From positions 744,001-808,000 of the forward strand of contig NZ_BNBR01000001.1 of NCBI RefSeq assembly GCF_014656055.1: 64,000 nucleotides of DNA, read 5' to 3'. The translations under genes and the position numbers were made by a program. The notes beneath the pieces are model-generated. The model did not search any database, was not told the origin of the DNA, and saw only the letters and a list, made by a program, of their open reading frames with translations. The stretch is from Streptomyces griseosporeus. GTDB taxonomy: Bacteria > Actinomycetota > Actinomycetes > Streptomycetales > Streptomycetaceae. Of the stretch, positions 17,873-26,297 are shown piece after piece. Position 1 is the first letter of the stretch, and every line of letters starts with the position of its first letter.

Positions 17873-20800
17873 TCACAGCAGTTCGAGGTCGATGTCCCGG
17901 CGGACGCGGGGCACCTCCCCGCCGGGCGGGGCGCCGCCGCGCTCGGCCCGGGTCATGGCGAGGTTGTCGGCGACGACCGCCCGGTCCGGGTGGCGGCCGA
18001 GTCCGGTGCGGTCGTAGCCCCGTACGACGGACTCCTCCAGGGCCTCGGCCGCGGCGAGGTCGCCGCGCGCCACCAGGGTGTTGGCGAGGCTCGCGCCCGC
18101 CGCGAGCACCCATGGGTGGTGCCGGCCCAGCCGCCGCTCCAGCCCTTCGCGGGCCTCCCGGCCGGTCTCGTCGGCCTCCCGCACGCGGCCCGCGCCGCGC
18201 AGGTGGACGCCGAGGCGGATGCGGCACAGATGGGTGCTGGGGTGCTCGTCGCCGAGTGTGGAGCGCAGCACCCGCAGGCACTCCGCCGACTCCCGTACGG
18301 CCCCGTCGTGGTCGCCGGCCAGATGGTGGTCGACGGCGAGACTGAACCGGCAGCACAGGGTGGTGACGCTGCGCTCCCCGAGCACGGCGGCGGCCAGGCC
18401 CACGATGCGGGTGTCGCGTTCGCGGGCGCGGTCGTGCCGGCCGAGCCTGCGCTCGCTGACCGCGAGTCCGTTCTCCGCCTTGACCTCCAGCGGGACGCCG
18501 GTGATGCGGGGCTCGACCGGGTGGCGCAGGATGCGGGTGTTCTTCAGCAGCTGGTACGACTCGATGGTCTGGCCCAGCAGCCGGTGCATCTGGGCCAGCG
18601 CGGGCACCATGTCCTGCACCTCGGCGGCGTCGTCGCCGTGCACGGCGCGCAGATGCTCGTACAGCTCGCGCAGGATGCGCAGGCCCTCGGTGGCGTTGCC
18701 GACCATGGCGTAGCGCCAGGCGAGGTTGCGCCGCACCTGCACCCCGGCCCAGTGCCGCGGGCCGACCAGCCGCAGCATGCTGCGGGCGACGTGCAGGCCC
18801 TCGTCGAGCGCGTCGCGGAAGTGGCCGGCGGCGCCCAGGTTGGCGGCGTAGGCGTCGGCCATCAGCAGGGAGCGCGGGTGGCCGAGGCCGAGCTGGGTGC
18901 GGTAGGTCTGCAGCACGCCGCGGGCGAGCCGGGCGGAGTCGCCGTACTCCTGCATCAGGCGCAGCGTCTGGGACATCATCGAGCGCAGCCGCAGTCCTTC
19001 GAAGGAGTCGGGCCGCCAGTGCTCCTGGGCCTTGCGGGTCAGCCGCAGCGCCTCGTCCAGGGCCTGTTTCTCCTGGCTGACGATGAGGTCGGCGACATGG
19101 CCGAGCAGGGCGCTCTGCACCTCGGGGCGGTCGTCCTGCCACAGCCGCAGGGCGTCGATCTGCCGGCCGCGGCGCAGCAGGGTCTGCGGGGTGGGGGCGG
19201 TGCGGTCGTCCTCGTCGGTCTCCGTGCGGGCGGCGGCGATCACGGCGCGCAGTTCCGTGCGGCGGCGGGCGCGTTCCTCGTCGCCCATCTGGCAGCGGAT
19301 CAGGTCGCGCAGGACGCGGTGCTGGCGGACGGGCTGGCGGGGGCGGGCGAAGTCGAAGTCGATCAGCCCGTGCCGGTTCAGGGCCCACAGGGAGGCGTCG
19401 ACGAGGGGCCCGTCGGCGGGACGGGCGGGCGTGCCGTGCGGCCGGGTGGCAGGGTCGCCGCCGCTGGTGGCCAGGGCCAGGGCGAGGGGCCGGGAGCGCA
19501 GCAGTTTCAGGTCGGTGCCGGCCGAGGTGAGCAGGGCACAGGCCTGGAGCAGCCACTCCAGCGCGGCGCTGCCGGTCTCCTCACGGGCCCAGGCCTCCGC
19601 CGCGGGGCTCCTCAGCAGCGAGGTGCGCGTCAGGTGCAGCAGCACCTCGACACTGGGCAGCGGCTTCGCGGCGTGGGCCTGCTGGCGGTCGTCGTAGGCC
19701 TGGCTGAAACTGTTCACGGCCTGGGACAGCGCCTCCTGGCCGAACTCGTTGCGTGCCTCGGCGCGGGCGGTGGCGACGCGCAGCCAGCAGGCGGCCAGCC
19801 GGACCGCGAGCGGCAGCGGGCCGACCCGCTTGGCGACGTCCTGGGCGGCCGTCGGGGTCAGGCCGCGCACCAGGGTGGTGAGCAGGGCCTCGCTCTCCTG
19901 CCGGGTGAACGGCGGCACCTCCACGGCGGCGGCCGAGGCGCGGCTGCCGCGCACCCCGAGCAGGACATGGCAGTGCTCGGAGGGTGCGGGGAGCAGGGCG
20001 GCGATCTCTCCGGCGCGCGCGAGGTCGCCGCGGGGGGCGGCGTCCCGTGCGCCGGGGTGGGCGGGGCCGCCGGGGTGGGCGGGGTCGGCCGGGTGGTCAC
20101 GGCCGTCGCCGGGATCGCCGTGTCCAGTGCCGGTGTCGCCGGTGGTGCCGGTCTCCCGGCCGGGTCTTCCGCCGCTCGCCCGGCCGGTGTCTGCGCCGCT
20201 GCCGCTGCCGACGTCGGTATCACTGTCGCCGCCGGGGGCGTCGGCGGTGTCGGTGTCGCCGATCTCGTCGCAGACCAGCAGCCAGCGCCGGCCCTCGGTG
20301 TCGGCCCGGGCGCGCAGGGCGCGGACATGGGCGGCGGCGTCCTGGGTGGTGGGTTCGCCGAGGGCGTCGCCGAGCGCGCCGAGGGCGGCGAGGGCCTCGC
20401 CGGGCGTGCCGCCCTGGAGCCACCACACGACGTCGTAGGAGCCGCCGAAGCGGTGGCAGTACTCCAGCAGCGTCTCGCTCTTGCCGACGCCCGGGGCGCC
20501 GACCAGCAGGCAGGGCCGGCCCGCGGCGGCCTGGTCGGCGAGGGTGGCGCGCAGCTCCGCGAGCAGGGCCTCGCGGCCGACGAACGCGGTGTTGCGGGCG
20601 GCGATGTTGGTGTGGTCGGGCAGGCTGGGGAAGCGCCGGCCGCGCGGTGCGGTGGCGGTGGGTGCCCGCAGGGCGAGGCTGTGCCGCAGCCGGGCCGCGG
20701 CCTGCTGCTCGGTGAGCCGCCGCAGGTCGATCTGCGGGTGGTGGGCGAAGGCGCGGGGCAGGGCCTCGTCGTCGACCAGGACGAGGCGGATGCCGGGGTC

Positions 20801-21775
20801 GGACAGCCAGCGCAGCGCCTGCTCGTCCTCGGGCCCGGGGGCGGTCGGCGGCAGCAGGAGCACCACCTCGTCGTCGGCCGGGGGTTCGGGCCGCCAGTCG
20901 CCGTAGGAGCGCAGGGTGACGTCGACGGCGGCGCTCCACAGCAGGTCGCGCAGCCACTCCGCCCATACGGCGTGCCGGGGGCTGTGCACGAGGACGGCGC
21001 GGGCGGGCGGTGTGAAACGGGGCCGGTCCAGGGCTCTGACGAGGCGCTGCAGGGCGGGGCGTACGCGCTCGTCGAAGCCGTTGCCCGGCTCGGTCTCCAT
21101 GCCGAGGCGGGTGCTGCGCTCGGACAGGGCGTGGTAGGGGATCTCCAGGTGGCGCACGGGCCGGCCGTCGCCGAGCGGCGCGAACCGTTCGCGCACCCGT
21201 TCGCGGGCGAGGCGCAGTTGGTCCTCGTGGCCGGGGTCGGTCTGGAGGGCGAGCGCGAGGACGTCGAGGGGGCGGCCGGCCTCGTGGCGCAGGCGTTCGG
21301 CGAGTTCGACGGCGGACTCGATGAACGCGGAGGCGGCGGTGAAGCAGACGACGAGCACCGACGGCAGCCGGGCCAGGGCGGCGGCCTGCCGGTCGGTGCG
21401 GATCAGCGGAGCGTCGACGAGGACGTCGTCGTAGCGGGCGAAGGCCGGGTGGCCGGGGCCGGGGAGTCCGGCGACGGCGTCGGGGCCCTTCAGCGTGACG
21501 ATGCCGACGGGATGCTCCGCGCTCCCGGGCTGCCACTCCTCCACGGCCGGCCCGTCCTCGGTGCCGGGCAGCAGGGGCGGGCCCGGGGTGACGGAACGGA
21601 CGTAGGTACGCGTGCGCGTGTCGGCGTGGCGCGCGTCGAGAACGAGCACCCGGCGGCCCGACCGGGCCAGCAGCACGGCGGTGTTGAGCAGGGTGGTGGT
21701 CTGGCCGATGTTCTCCGCCGTGGAACAGAACACCGTCACGCGGGGGCTTGGCACGCGGCCGTCCGCCTCGGACAT
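17873..21775 (-). CDS. fxsT: FxsT-like protein: ParA-like, NB-ARC-type NTPase and TPR repeats
   Basis: The 1300-aa protein begins with a ParA/MinD-like domain (STAENIGQTTTLLN), then a TIR-like segment around residues 260-370 (AVLVHSPRHAVWAEWLRDLL). Next comes an NB-ARC-type NTPase with Walker A LLVGAPGVGKSE near residue 430 and Walker B WLLVCDEIG near 500. From about residue 880 there are many TPR-like helical pairs. This is the layout of the TPR protein of FxSxx-COOH systems. The ParA-like P-loop has Gln where Lys is usual. A roughly 70-residue Gly/Asp/Pro-rich insertion follows Walker B. The start at 21775 has GGAG upstream, and the gene follows the fxsA-like peptide gene. Confidence 0.85.
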   Translation of the reverse strand: MSEADGRVPSPRVTVFCSTAENIGQTTTLLNTAVLLARSGRRVLVLDARHADTRTRTYVRSVTPGPPLLPGTEDGPAVEEWQPGSAEHPVGIVTLKGPDAVAGLPGPGHPAFARYDDVLVDAPLIRTDRQAAALARLPSVLVVCFTAASAFIESAVELAERLRHEAGRPLDVLALALQTDPGHEDQLRLARERVRERFAPLGDGRPVRHLEIPYHALSERSTRLGMETEPGNGFDERVRPALQRLVRALDRPRFTPPARAVLVHSPRHAVWAEWLRDLLWSAAVDVTLRSYGDWRPEPPADDEVVLLLPPTAPGPEDEQALRWLSDPGIRLVLVDDEALPRAFAHHPQIDLRRLTEQQAAARLRHSLALRAPTATAPRGRRFPSLPDHTNIAARNTAFVGREALLAELRATLADQAAAGRPCLLVGAPGVGKSETLLEYCHRFGGSYDVVWWLQGGTPGEALAALGALGDALGEPTTQDAAAHVRALRARADTEGRRWLLVCDEIGDTDTADAPGGDSDTDVGSGSGADTGRASGGRPGRETGTTGDTGTGHGDPGDGRDHPADPAHPGGPAHPGARDAAPRGDLARAGEIAALLPAPSEHCHVLLGVRGSRASAAAVEVPPFTRQESEALLTTLVRGLTPTAAQDVAKRVGPLPLAVRLAACWLRVATARAEARNEFGQEALSQAVNSFSQAYDDRQQAHAAKPLPSVEVLLHLTRTSLLRSPAAEAWAREETGSAALEWLLQACALLTSAGTDLKLLRSRPLALALATSGGDPATRPHGTPARPADGPLVDASLWALNRHGLIDFDFARPRQPVRQHRVLRDLIRCQMGDEERARRRTELRAVIAAARTETDEDDRTAPTPQTLLRRGRQIDALRLWQDDRPEVQSALLGHVADLIVSQEKQALDEALRLTRKAQEHWRPDSFEGLRLRSMMSQTLRLMQEYGDSARLARGVLQTYRTQLGLGHPRSLLMADAYAANLGAAGHFRDALDEGLHVARSMLRLVGPRHWAGVQVRRNLAWRYAMVGNATEGLRILRELYEHLRAVHGDDAAEVQDMVPALAQMHRLLGQTIESYQLLKNTRILRHPVEPRITGVPLEVKAENGLAVSERRLGRHDRARERDTRIVGLAAAVLGERSVTTLCCRFSLAVDHHLAGDHDGAVRESAECLRVLRSTLGDEHPSTHLCRIRLGVHLRGAGRVREADETGREAREGLERRLGRHHPWVLAAGASLANTLVARGDLAAAEALEESVVRGYDRTGLGRHPDRAVVADNLAMTRAERGGAPPGGEVPRVRRDIDLELL

Positions 21776-21879
21776 CTCGGCTCCGCTTCGCTTCGTCGAT
21801 GGTGCGCGGTCCCGCCGGGCGGGGGGTGCCGTGGGGCGCCGCCGGGCGGGGGTGCGGGCGGCGGCAGCGCCCGCGTCGG

Positions 21880-22092
21880 TCACTCCGCCGCGGGCCCGGC
21901 GGGGCTGGTGCTGGGTTTCTGGGTGTAGTCCGTGGTGAACAGCGCCTCGGGGTGTTCCGCTTCCGCCCGGACCCGGCGCAGCGCGTGCACGAGTACGGAT
22001 TCCGGGAGTACGGCGATTTCCTCGAAGGGGAATTCGGACAGGTCGATCAACGGTGATTCCACTGTGTTCCGTGCCTCGCCCTGTGCATCCAT
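21880..22092 (-). CDS. FxsA-like precursor peptide with a variant C-terminus
   Basis: The 70-aa peptide has the conserved FxsA leader core: VESPLIDLSEF, then LPESVLVHALRRVRAEAEHPE. FxsA peptides normally end in F-x-S-x-x, where FxsB builds a three-residue cyclophane from the Phe. Here the corresponding place reads F52-T-T-D-Y and is followed by 14 more residues, ending GPAAE. Reading the other frames does not restore an FxS end. The gene is divergent from the radical SAM gene and upstream of fxsT. I infer it is the substrate of the maturase below, possibly needing tail removal or using Thr in place of Ser. Confidence 0.75.
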   Translation of the reverse strand: MDAQGEARNTVESPLIDLSEFPFEEIAVLPESVLVHALRRVRAEAEHPEALFTTDYTQKPSTSPAGPAAE

Positions 22093-22160
22093 AGGCCGGT
22101 CCCGTCGCCCCGATCGAGTCGAGAATCCGCCACGGTGTGGAGGACTGCCGGACAGTTGTG

Positions 22161-22188
22161 GTTTGGCCGGTCAACCCGGCTGCCAAAC
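22161..22188. promoter_or_regulatory. Inverted repeat in the divergent fxsA-fxsB promoter region
   Basis: GTTTGGC (22161-22167) and GCCAAAC (22182-22188) form a 7-bp dyad with a 14-nt spacer. The site lies in the 239-bp gap between the precursor gene and the radical SAM gene. It is the clearest operator-like element there. No dedicated DNA-binding regulator is encoded next to it. Confidence 0.45.
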
Positions 22189-22331
22189 AACCGACTTGCT
22201 GCCACACTGCGGAGTCTACCGGCAAGAGCGGCGCAGGGAGCGTTCAGTGACGGCGGCGCGCCACGGCGGCCCGGCATCTGTCGCGAATACGTTCGCGCGG
22301 GGGATCCGGGCGGAGATCCGACGGGAGTTCC

Positions 22332-23537
22332 ATGGGCGCTGAAACGGAGTGGCTGGAAAGTCCCGCGCTGATTCCGTTCCACACCTTCGTGCTCAAACTG
22401 CACAGCCGTTGCGATCTTTCCTGCGACTACTGCTACATGTACCGGGCCGCGGACCAGAGCTGGCGCCGGCAGCCGCGCGCGATGTCCCCTGCGGTGATCG
22501 CGTGGACGGCGCGCCGGATCGCCGAGCACGCCCGGACGCACGGGCTGCGGGCGCTGACGGTGGCCCTGCACGGCGGGGAGCCACTGCTTGCGGGGCGGGA
22601 ACTGCTGCGGCGCGCCGTCACGGAGATCGCGGGCGCGGTGGGGCCGGGGGTGGCGCTTGAGCTGTGCGTGCAGACGAACGGGCTGCGGCTGGACGAGGCG
22701 TGGCTGGAGCTGCTGGACGAGCTGGACGTGCGGGTCGGGGTGAGCCTGGACGGGGACCGGGCGGCGCACGACCGGCACCGGATGCGGCCGGGCGGCCGGG
22801 GCAGTCACCGGCGGGTCGCCGAGTCCGTGCGGCGGCTGGCCGAGGGGCCGCACCGCAGGCTGTTCGCGGGGCTGCTGTGCACGGTGGACCTGCGCAACGA
22901 CCCGGTGGCCACGTACGAGGAACTGCTGCGTTACCGCCCGCCGATGGTCGACTTCCTGCTGCCGCTGGGCACCTGGGCGGCGCCGCCGCCGGGGCGGGTG
23001 CCGGGCCGGCCGGACACGCCGTACGGCGACTGGCTGGCGGCGGTCTTCGACCGCTGGTACGGCGCGCCGGAGCGGGAGACCGAGGTGCGGGTGCTGCACG
23101 ACCTGGTCTCGCTGGTGCTGGGCGGGCGCTCCCGCACCGAGGGGCTGGGGCTGGAGCCGGTGCGGTATCTGGTGGTGGAGACGGACGGGTCGATCGCGCT
23201 GGACGACACGCTGCGGGTGGCGTACGCGGGGGCGGCCGGTACGGGCCTGCACGTCGCGCGCGACCCCTTCGACCGGGCACTGGACCACCCGGAGGTGGCG
23301 GTGCGTCAGGCCGGGGCGGCGGGGCTGTCAGCGGCGTGCCGGGCGTGCGCGCTGCTGCCGGTGTGCGGCGGCGGCCACTACGCGCACCGCTACCGGGCCG
23401 ACGGCACGGGCCATCGCAATCCGAGCGTGTACTGCCCGGACCTGGCGGCCCTGATCCGGCATGTGCACCGCCGGGTGGCGTCCGACACGGAACGCCTGCG
23501 CGGGCGGGCGGCCGCGGTCCCGGAGGTGTGCCCGTGA
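22332..23537 (+). CDS. fxsB: FxsB-family radical SAM/SPASM peptide maturase
   Basis: The 401-aa protein has the radical SAM cluster motif C27-x3-C31-x2-C34 (CDLSCDYCYMYR) and TVALHGGEPLL for SAM binding. Its C-terminal SPASM-type region has CRACALLPVCGGGHYAHRY and NPSVYCPDL. The last of these is characteristic of FxsB enzymes, which join an aromatic ring to the beta carbon two residues away. The ATG has GGGAG 4-5 nt upstream. The gene heads a rightward operon divergent from the precursor. Its stop overlaps a tiny GTG frame in a chain of coupled starts. Confidence 0.92.
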   Translation: MGAETEWLESPALIPFHTFVLKLHSRCDLSCDYCYMYRAADQSWRRQPRAMSPAVIAWTARRIAEHARTHGLRALTVALHGGEPLLAGRELLRRAVTEIAGAVGPGVALELCVQTNGLRLDEAWLELLDELDVRVGVSLDGDRAAHDRHRMRPGGRGSHRRVAESVRRLAEGPHRRLFAGLLCTVDLRNDPVATYEELLRYRPPMVDFLLPLGTWAAPPPGRVPGRPDTPYGDWLAAVFDRWYGAPERETEVRVLHDLVSLVLGGRSRTEGLGLEPVRYLVVETDGSIALDDTLRVAYAGAAGTGLHVARDPFDRALDHPEVAVRQAGAAGLSAACRACALLPVCGGGHYAHRYRADGTGHRNPSVYCPDLAALIRHVHRRVASDTERLRGRAAAVPEVCP

Positions 23538-23632
23538 CGCGGGGCGCCGTGCGGCGGGACGTCCGGCTGCCCGCCGACGGGCGCGGCGGACGGCACCACC
23601 CGCGGTGCCCGGTGGCGGAGGTACGGCTGTGA
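23534..23632 (+). CDS. Tiny coupled ORF (32 codons) between fxsB and the HExxH gene
   Basis: A GTG start overlaps the fxsB stop (GTGA) and is preceded by CGGAGGTG. The 32-residue product (MTRGAVRRDVRLPADG, ending PVAEVRL) is Arg-rich and resembles no known family. Its own stop overlaps the start of a second tiny ORF. The end resembles the FxsB C-terminus (AVPEVCP), which points to local duplication of the start/stop unit. It may be a real peptide or only a ribosome-handoff spacer. Confidence 0.35.
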   Translation: MTRGAVRRDVRLPADGRGGRHHPRCPVAEVRL

Positions 23633-23679
23633 CCGTGGGCACTGCCCGGTCGGAGGCCGTACCGGAGGTGCGGCCGTGA
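23629..23679 (+). CDS. Tiny coupled ORF (16 codons) leading into the HExxH gene
   Basis: The frame starts at GTG, overlapping the previous tiny ORF (GTGA), with CGGAGGTA upstream. Its 16-residue product ends AVPEVRP and its stop overlaps the GTG of the HExxH gene. It is the third copy-like unit of a CGGAGGTnnGnCnGTGAC repeat. It may serve only to carry ribosomes across the 138-bp gap. Confidence 0.3.
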   Translation: MTVGTARSEAVPEVRP

Positions 23680-25298
23680 CCCTGCGCGCCTTCCGGCTCG
23701 ACGTGTCGTTGCTGGAAGCGCTGGCCCGGGGCGGCGGGGGCGCCGGGGCGCTCCGGCTGCTCGCCGACGCGGAGTACGGCCGACGGCTGCTGCTGCTCCG
23801 CGCGGTGCTGGACCGGGCGCGGGAGCGCGGCGGCGCCGTGGCGGCGGAGGTGGCCGGCCTGTTCGCGGTGCTCGCCCAGGCCCGGCGGGCCGCCCCTGAG
23901 GCCACCCGCCGGGTGCTGGCCCATCCGTCGGTGGGGCCACGCCTGGTGGCGACCTGGCAGGCGCTGGGGGATCCGGATCCCGGTCCGGTGGCGGCCCTGC
24001 CGCTGGCGGAGGTGACGGCGTCGGCGGCCCTCGCCGCCGGTCTGCCGGCCGAGGTGACCCTGACGGCGCAGGGCCCCGGCGCGGTCCTGCCGGGCCTGGG
24101 CGCCGCGGTCCTGCCCGACACGCCGCCCGGCTCGCCGGTACGGCTGCGGGACGGCGTGCTGGAGGCGGAGGGCGGCGGTTCGGTGCGGGTGTGGGGTGTG
24201 GGGGGCCGGACGCCCCCTGGCGCGGAGGCGCGAGGAGAGACGGCCGCCGGCCCGGAAGCGCAGGCAAAGGCGCCCGTCGGCGCCGAGGCGCAAGCAAAGG
24301 CGCCCGCAGGTGCGGAGGTGGCGCAGATACGGGCGGCGGACAGTGCGCAGGCGCAGACAGAGGTGGCCGTCGGCGCCGAGGCGCAGCTACCGACGGCGAC
24401 CAGTGCGCGAGCGCAGGGGCGGGCCTCCGTCGGTGCCGACCTCCAGGGCGAGGGAGAGGCCCGTTGGTGGGCCTTGCGGGTCGTGTGGGCGCCCCGAGGC
24501 GGGGGCGGGCCGCCAGGGGGCCTCGGTGGGCCGGACGGTGCCGGGCGGTCGGCGTCGGCCGTGCTGCTCGACGACGTCGACCCCGTCGCCGCCGCCGGTG
24601 CGCCGCGCGTGCGGCTCGGGGACGGTGAGGTGCGGGCCTGGCAGGCGGGGGCCGCGGCGGCGCTGCGGCTGCTGCGGGTGCGGCACCCCGGGTACGCCAG
24701 TGAGGTGGCGGCCGGGCTGCGCGCGCTCGTGCCGCTGCCCGCGGACGCCGGCGCGCACCGCAGCGGGAGCGCCGCGGAGCGGTTCGGCGGCGTGACGCTG
24801 ACCCGGCCCGCCTCGCCGCTGACGTTCGCCGAGACGCTGGTGCACGAGACGCAGCACAGCAAGCTGGTCGCCGTGATGCACCTGGTCGACCTGCTCGACA
24901 CCGACGCCGGTGAGCAGCCGCTGCTGTACGCCCCCTGGCGGGACGACCCGCGCCCGCCGGCCGGGCTGCTGCACGGCACGTACGCCTTCCTGTCCGTCGC
25001 CCGGTTCTGGTCCGTGGAGGCCGGCGCCGCCCGCGACCCGGAGCGGCGGTACGACGCCCAGGTGCGGTGCGCCCGCTGGCGGGAGGCGGCGGCGGAGGCG
25101 GCCGGCACGCTCCTCGCCCACGCGGACGTCCTGACCGGCACGGGGCGACGTTTCGTCACCGTCATGGACGCGGCCCTCACCGGCCTGCGGCGGGTTCCCC
25201 TGCCCGCGGCGGCCGTCCGGGAGGCGCGCCGGCAGGCGGAGGAGCACCGCACGCGGTGGCGGGCCAGCCTGGACCGGACCACGTCACCCAGGGTTTGA
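23676..25298 (+). CDS. HExxH-motif protein, peptide beta-hydroxylase-like, of the fxs operon
   Basis: The 540-aa protein begins MTLRAFRLDVSLLEALARG and has a mainly helical N-terminal domain. It carries the motif H390-E391-T-Q-H394 in FAETLVHETQHSKLVAVMHLVDLL, then LLYAPWRDDPRPPAGLLHGTYAFLSVARFW. This is the HExxH family linked to FxsB, members of which hydroxylate peptides using iron and 2-oxoglutarate. Here it would act on the FxsA-like product. Residues about 175-265 are an Ala/Glu/Gln-rich repeat insertion (units like GAEAQAKAP). The start is GTG, in a GTGA overlap with a tiny ORF. Confidence 0.82.
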   Translation: MTLRAFRLDVSLLEALARGGGGAGALRLLADAEYGRRLLLLRAVLDRARERGGAVAAEVAGLFAVLAQARRAAPEATRRVLAHPSVGPRLVATWQALGDPDPGPVAALPLAEVTASAALAAGLPAEVTLTAQGPGAVLPGLGAAVLPDTPPGSPVRLRDGVLEAEGGGSVRVWGVGGRTPPGAEARGETAAGPEAQAKAPVGAEAQAKAPAGAEVAQIRAADSAQAQTEVAVGAEAQLPTATSARAQGRASVGADLQGEGEARWWALRVVWAPRGGGGPPGGLGGPDGAGRSASAVLLDDVDPVAAAGAPRVRLGDGEVRAWQAGAAAALRLLRVRHPGYASEVAAGLRALVPLPADAGAHRSGSAAERFGGVTLTRPASPLTFAETLVHETQHSKLVAVMHLVDLLDTDAGEQPLLYAPWRDDPRPPAGLLHGTYAFLSVARFWSVEAGAARDPERRYDAQVRCARWREAAAEAAGTLLAHADVLTGTGRRFVTVMDAALTGLRRVPLPAAAVREARRQAEEHRTRWRASLDRTTSPRV

Positions 25299-25390
25299 CG
25301 GATCATCAGGTCGGTGGGTTGCCGCCGCATCCCCACGGGGTACATCTCCCGGCATATCCGGTCGTGTGCCGGACCCTGGGGGTGGTGGGG

Positions 25391-26266
25391 ATGGGACCGG
25401 TCGTGCTCGTGCACGGCATCTGGAACGCCGAACCGGGCCTGACGCCGCGTCAGGCGGCCGAGGAGAAGGCCGAGGCGGCGGCGAAGCGGCTGCGTGAGGG
25501 GCTCGCCGCGGCCCGGCTGTCGCACATCGCCGTACCGCCGCTGGTGATGGCGTACTACGCCCATCAGCTCGCCGACGACTACCGCCCCGAGCAGCAGTCC
25601 GCCGGGCCGGACCGCCTGGAGGACCTGTCGGCCGCCCAGCTCGCGGACGCCTGGGAGTGGCTGCGGCTGGCCGGGGTCGAGCCCGTGGAGGAGCAGGCCG
25701 CGCTGCTCGCCCCGGTGCGGTGGGGCATCGGCCGGCTGGTGGCGCGGCGGGCCCGCGGTGCGGCGCCCGGGGCCCGGGACCGGCTGGCGGAGCTGCTGTC
25801 GCGGCTGGTGGTGGCCACCCTCCAGGACACCGACGCCTACACCTCGCGGCCGGCCCGGCGCCGCGCCGTGCGGGAGACGGTCGCGGAGGCGGTCCGCGGC
25901 AGCGGGGCGCGGGTGATGGTGGCGCACTCGCTGGGCAGCGTGGTGGCGTACGAGACGCTGCACGCGTATCCGGAGCTGGAGCTGGACCTGCTGCTGACGC
26001 TGGGCTCCCCGCTGGGCCTGCCCGCGCTGATGCGCAAGCTGGAGCCGGAGCCGGTGGACGGGCGCGGGGCGCGGCCGCCGGGGGTGCGGCACTGGGTGAA
26101 CATCGCGGACGTGGGGGACCTGGTGGCGGTGCCGCCGCGGCTGGGCGACGCCTTCCCGGTCGACCACCACGACACCACGGACATCGGCCTGTTCGACCCG
26201 CACACGCTGGGCGGCTATCTCGCCGGCGGTCTGACGGCGGCCGCGCTCGCGCCCTATCTGGCCTGA
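25391..26266 (+). CDS. Alpha/beta hydrolase-like protein of the fxs operon
   Basis: The 291-aa protein starts MGPVVLVHGIWNAEPGLTP. It has the nucleophile elbow VAHSLGSVVAYE (Ser), GSPLGLPALMRK and WVNIADVGDLVAVPP, so it is an alpha/beta-fold lipase/esterase-like enzyme. There is no signal peptide, so it is cytosolic. In-frame GTG codons at 25382 and 25385 are alternative starts, because no ribosome site is ideal for the ATG. It lies between the HExxH protein and the caspase-NTPase-WD40 gene. It may serve as an effector or a processing enzyme. Confidence 0.8.
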   Translation: MGPVVLVHGIWNAEPGLTPRQAAEEKAEAAAKRLREGLAAARLSHIAVPPLVMAYYAHQLADDYRPEQQSAGPDRLEDLSAAQLADAWEWLRLAGVEPVEEQAALLAPVRWGIGRLVARRARGAAPGARDRLAELLSRLVVATLQDTDAYTSRPARRRAVRETVAEAVRGSGARVMVAHSLGSVVAYETLHAYPELELDLLLTLGSPLGLPALMRKLEPEPVDGRGARPPGVRHWVNIADVGDLVAVPPRLGDAFPVDHHDTTDIGLFDPHTLGGYLAGGLTAAALAPYLA

Positions 26267-26297
26267 GCGGCGTGCCGGCCGGGAGGTGGGGCGCCGC

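Noticed and set aside
17825..21928. A 1367-codon open frame on the plus strand opposite fxsT
   Set aside because: It lacks any domain and mirrors fxsT, whose NTPase and TPR motifs are clear.
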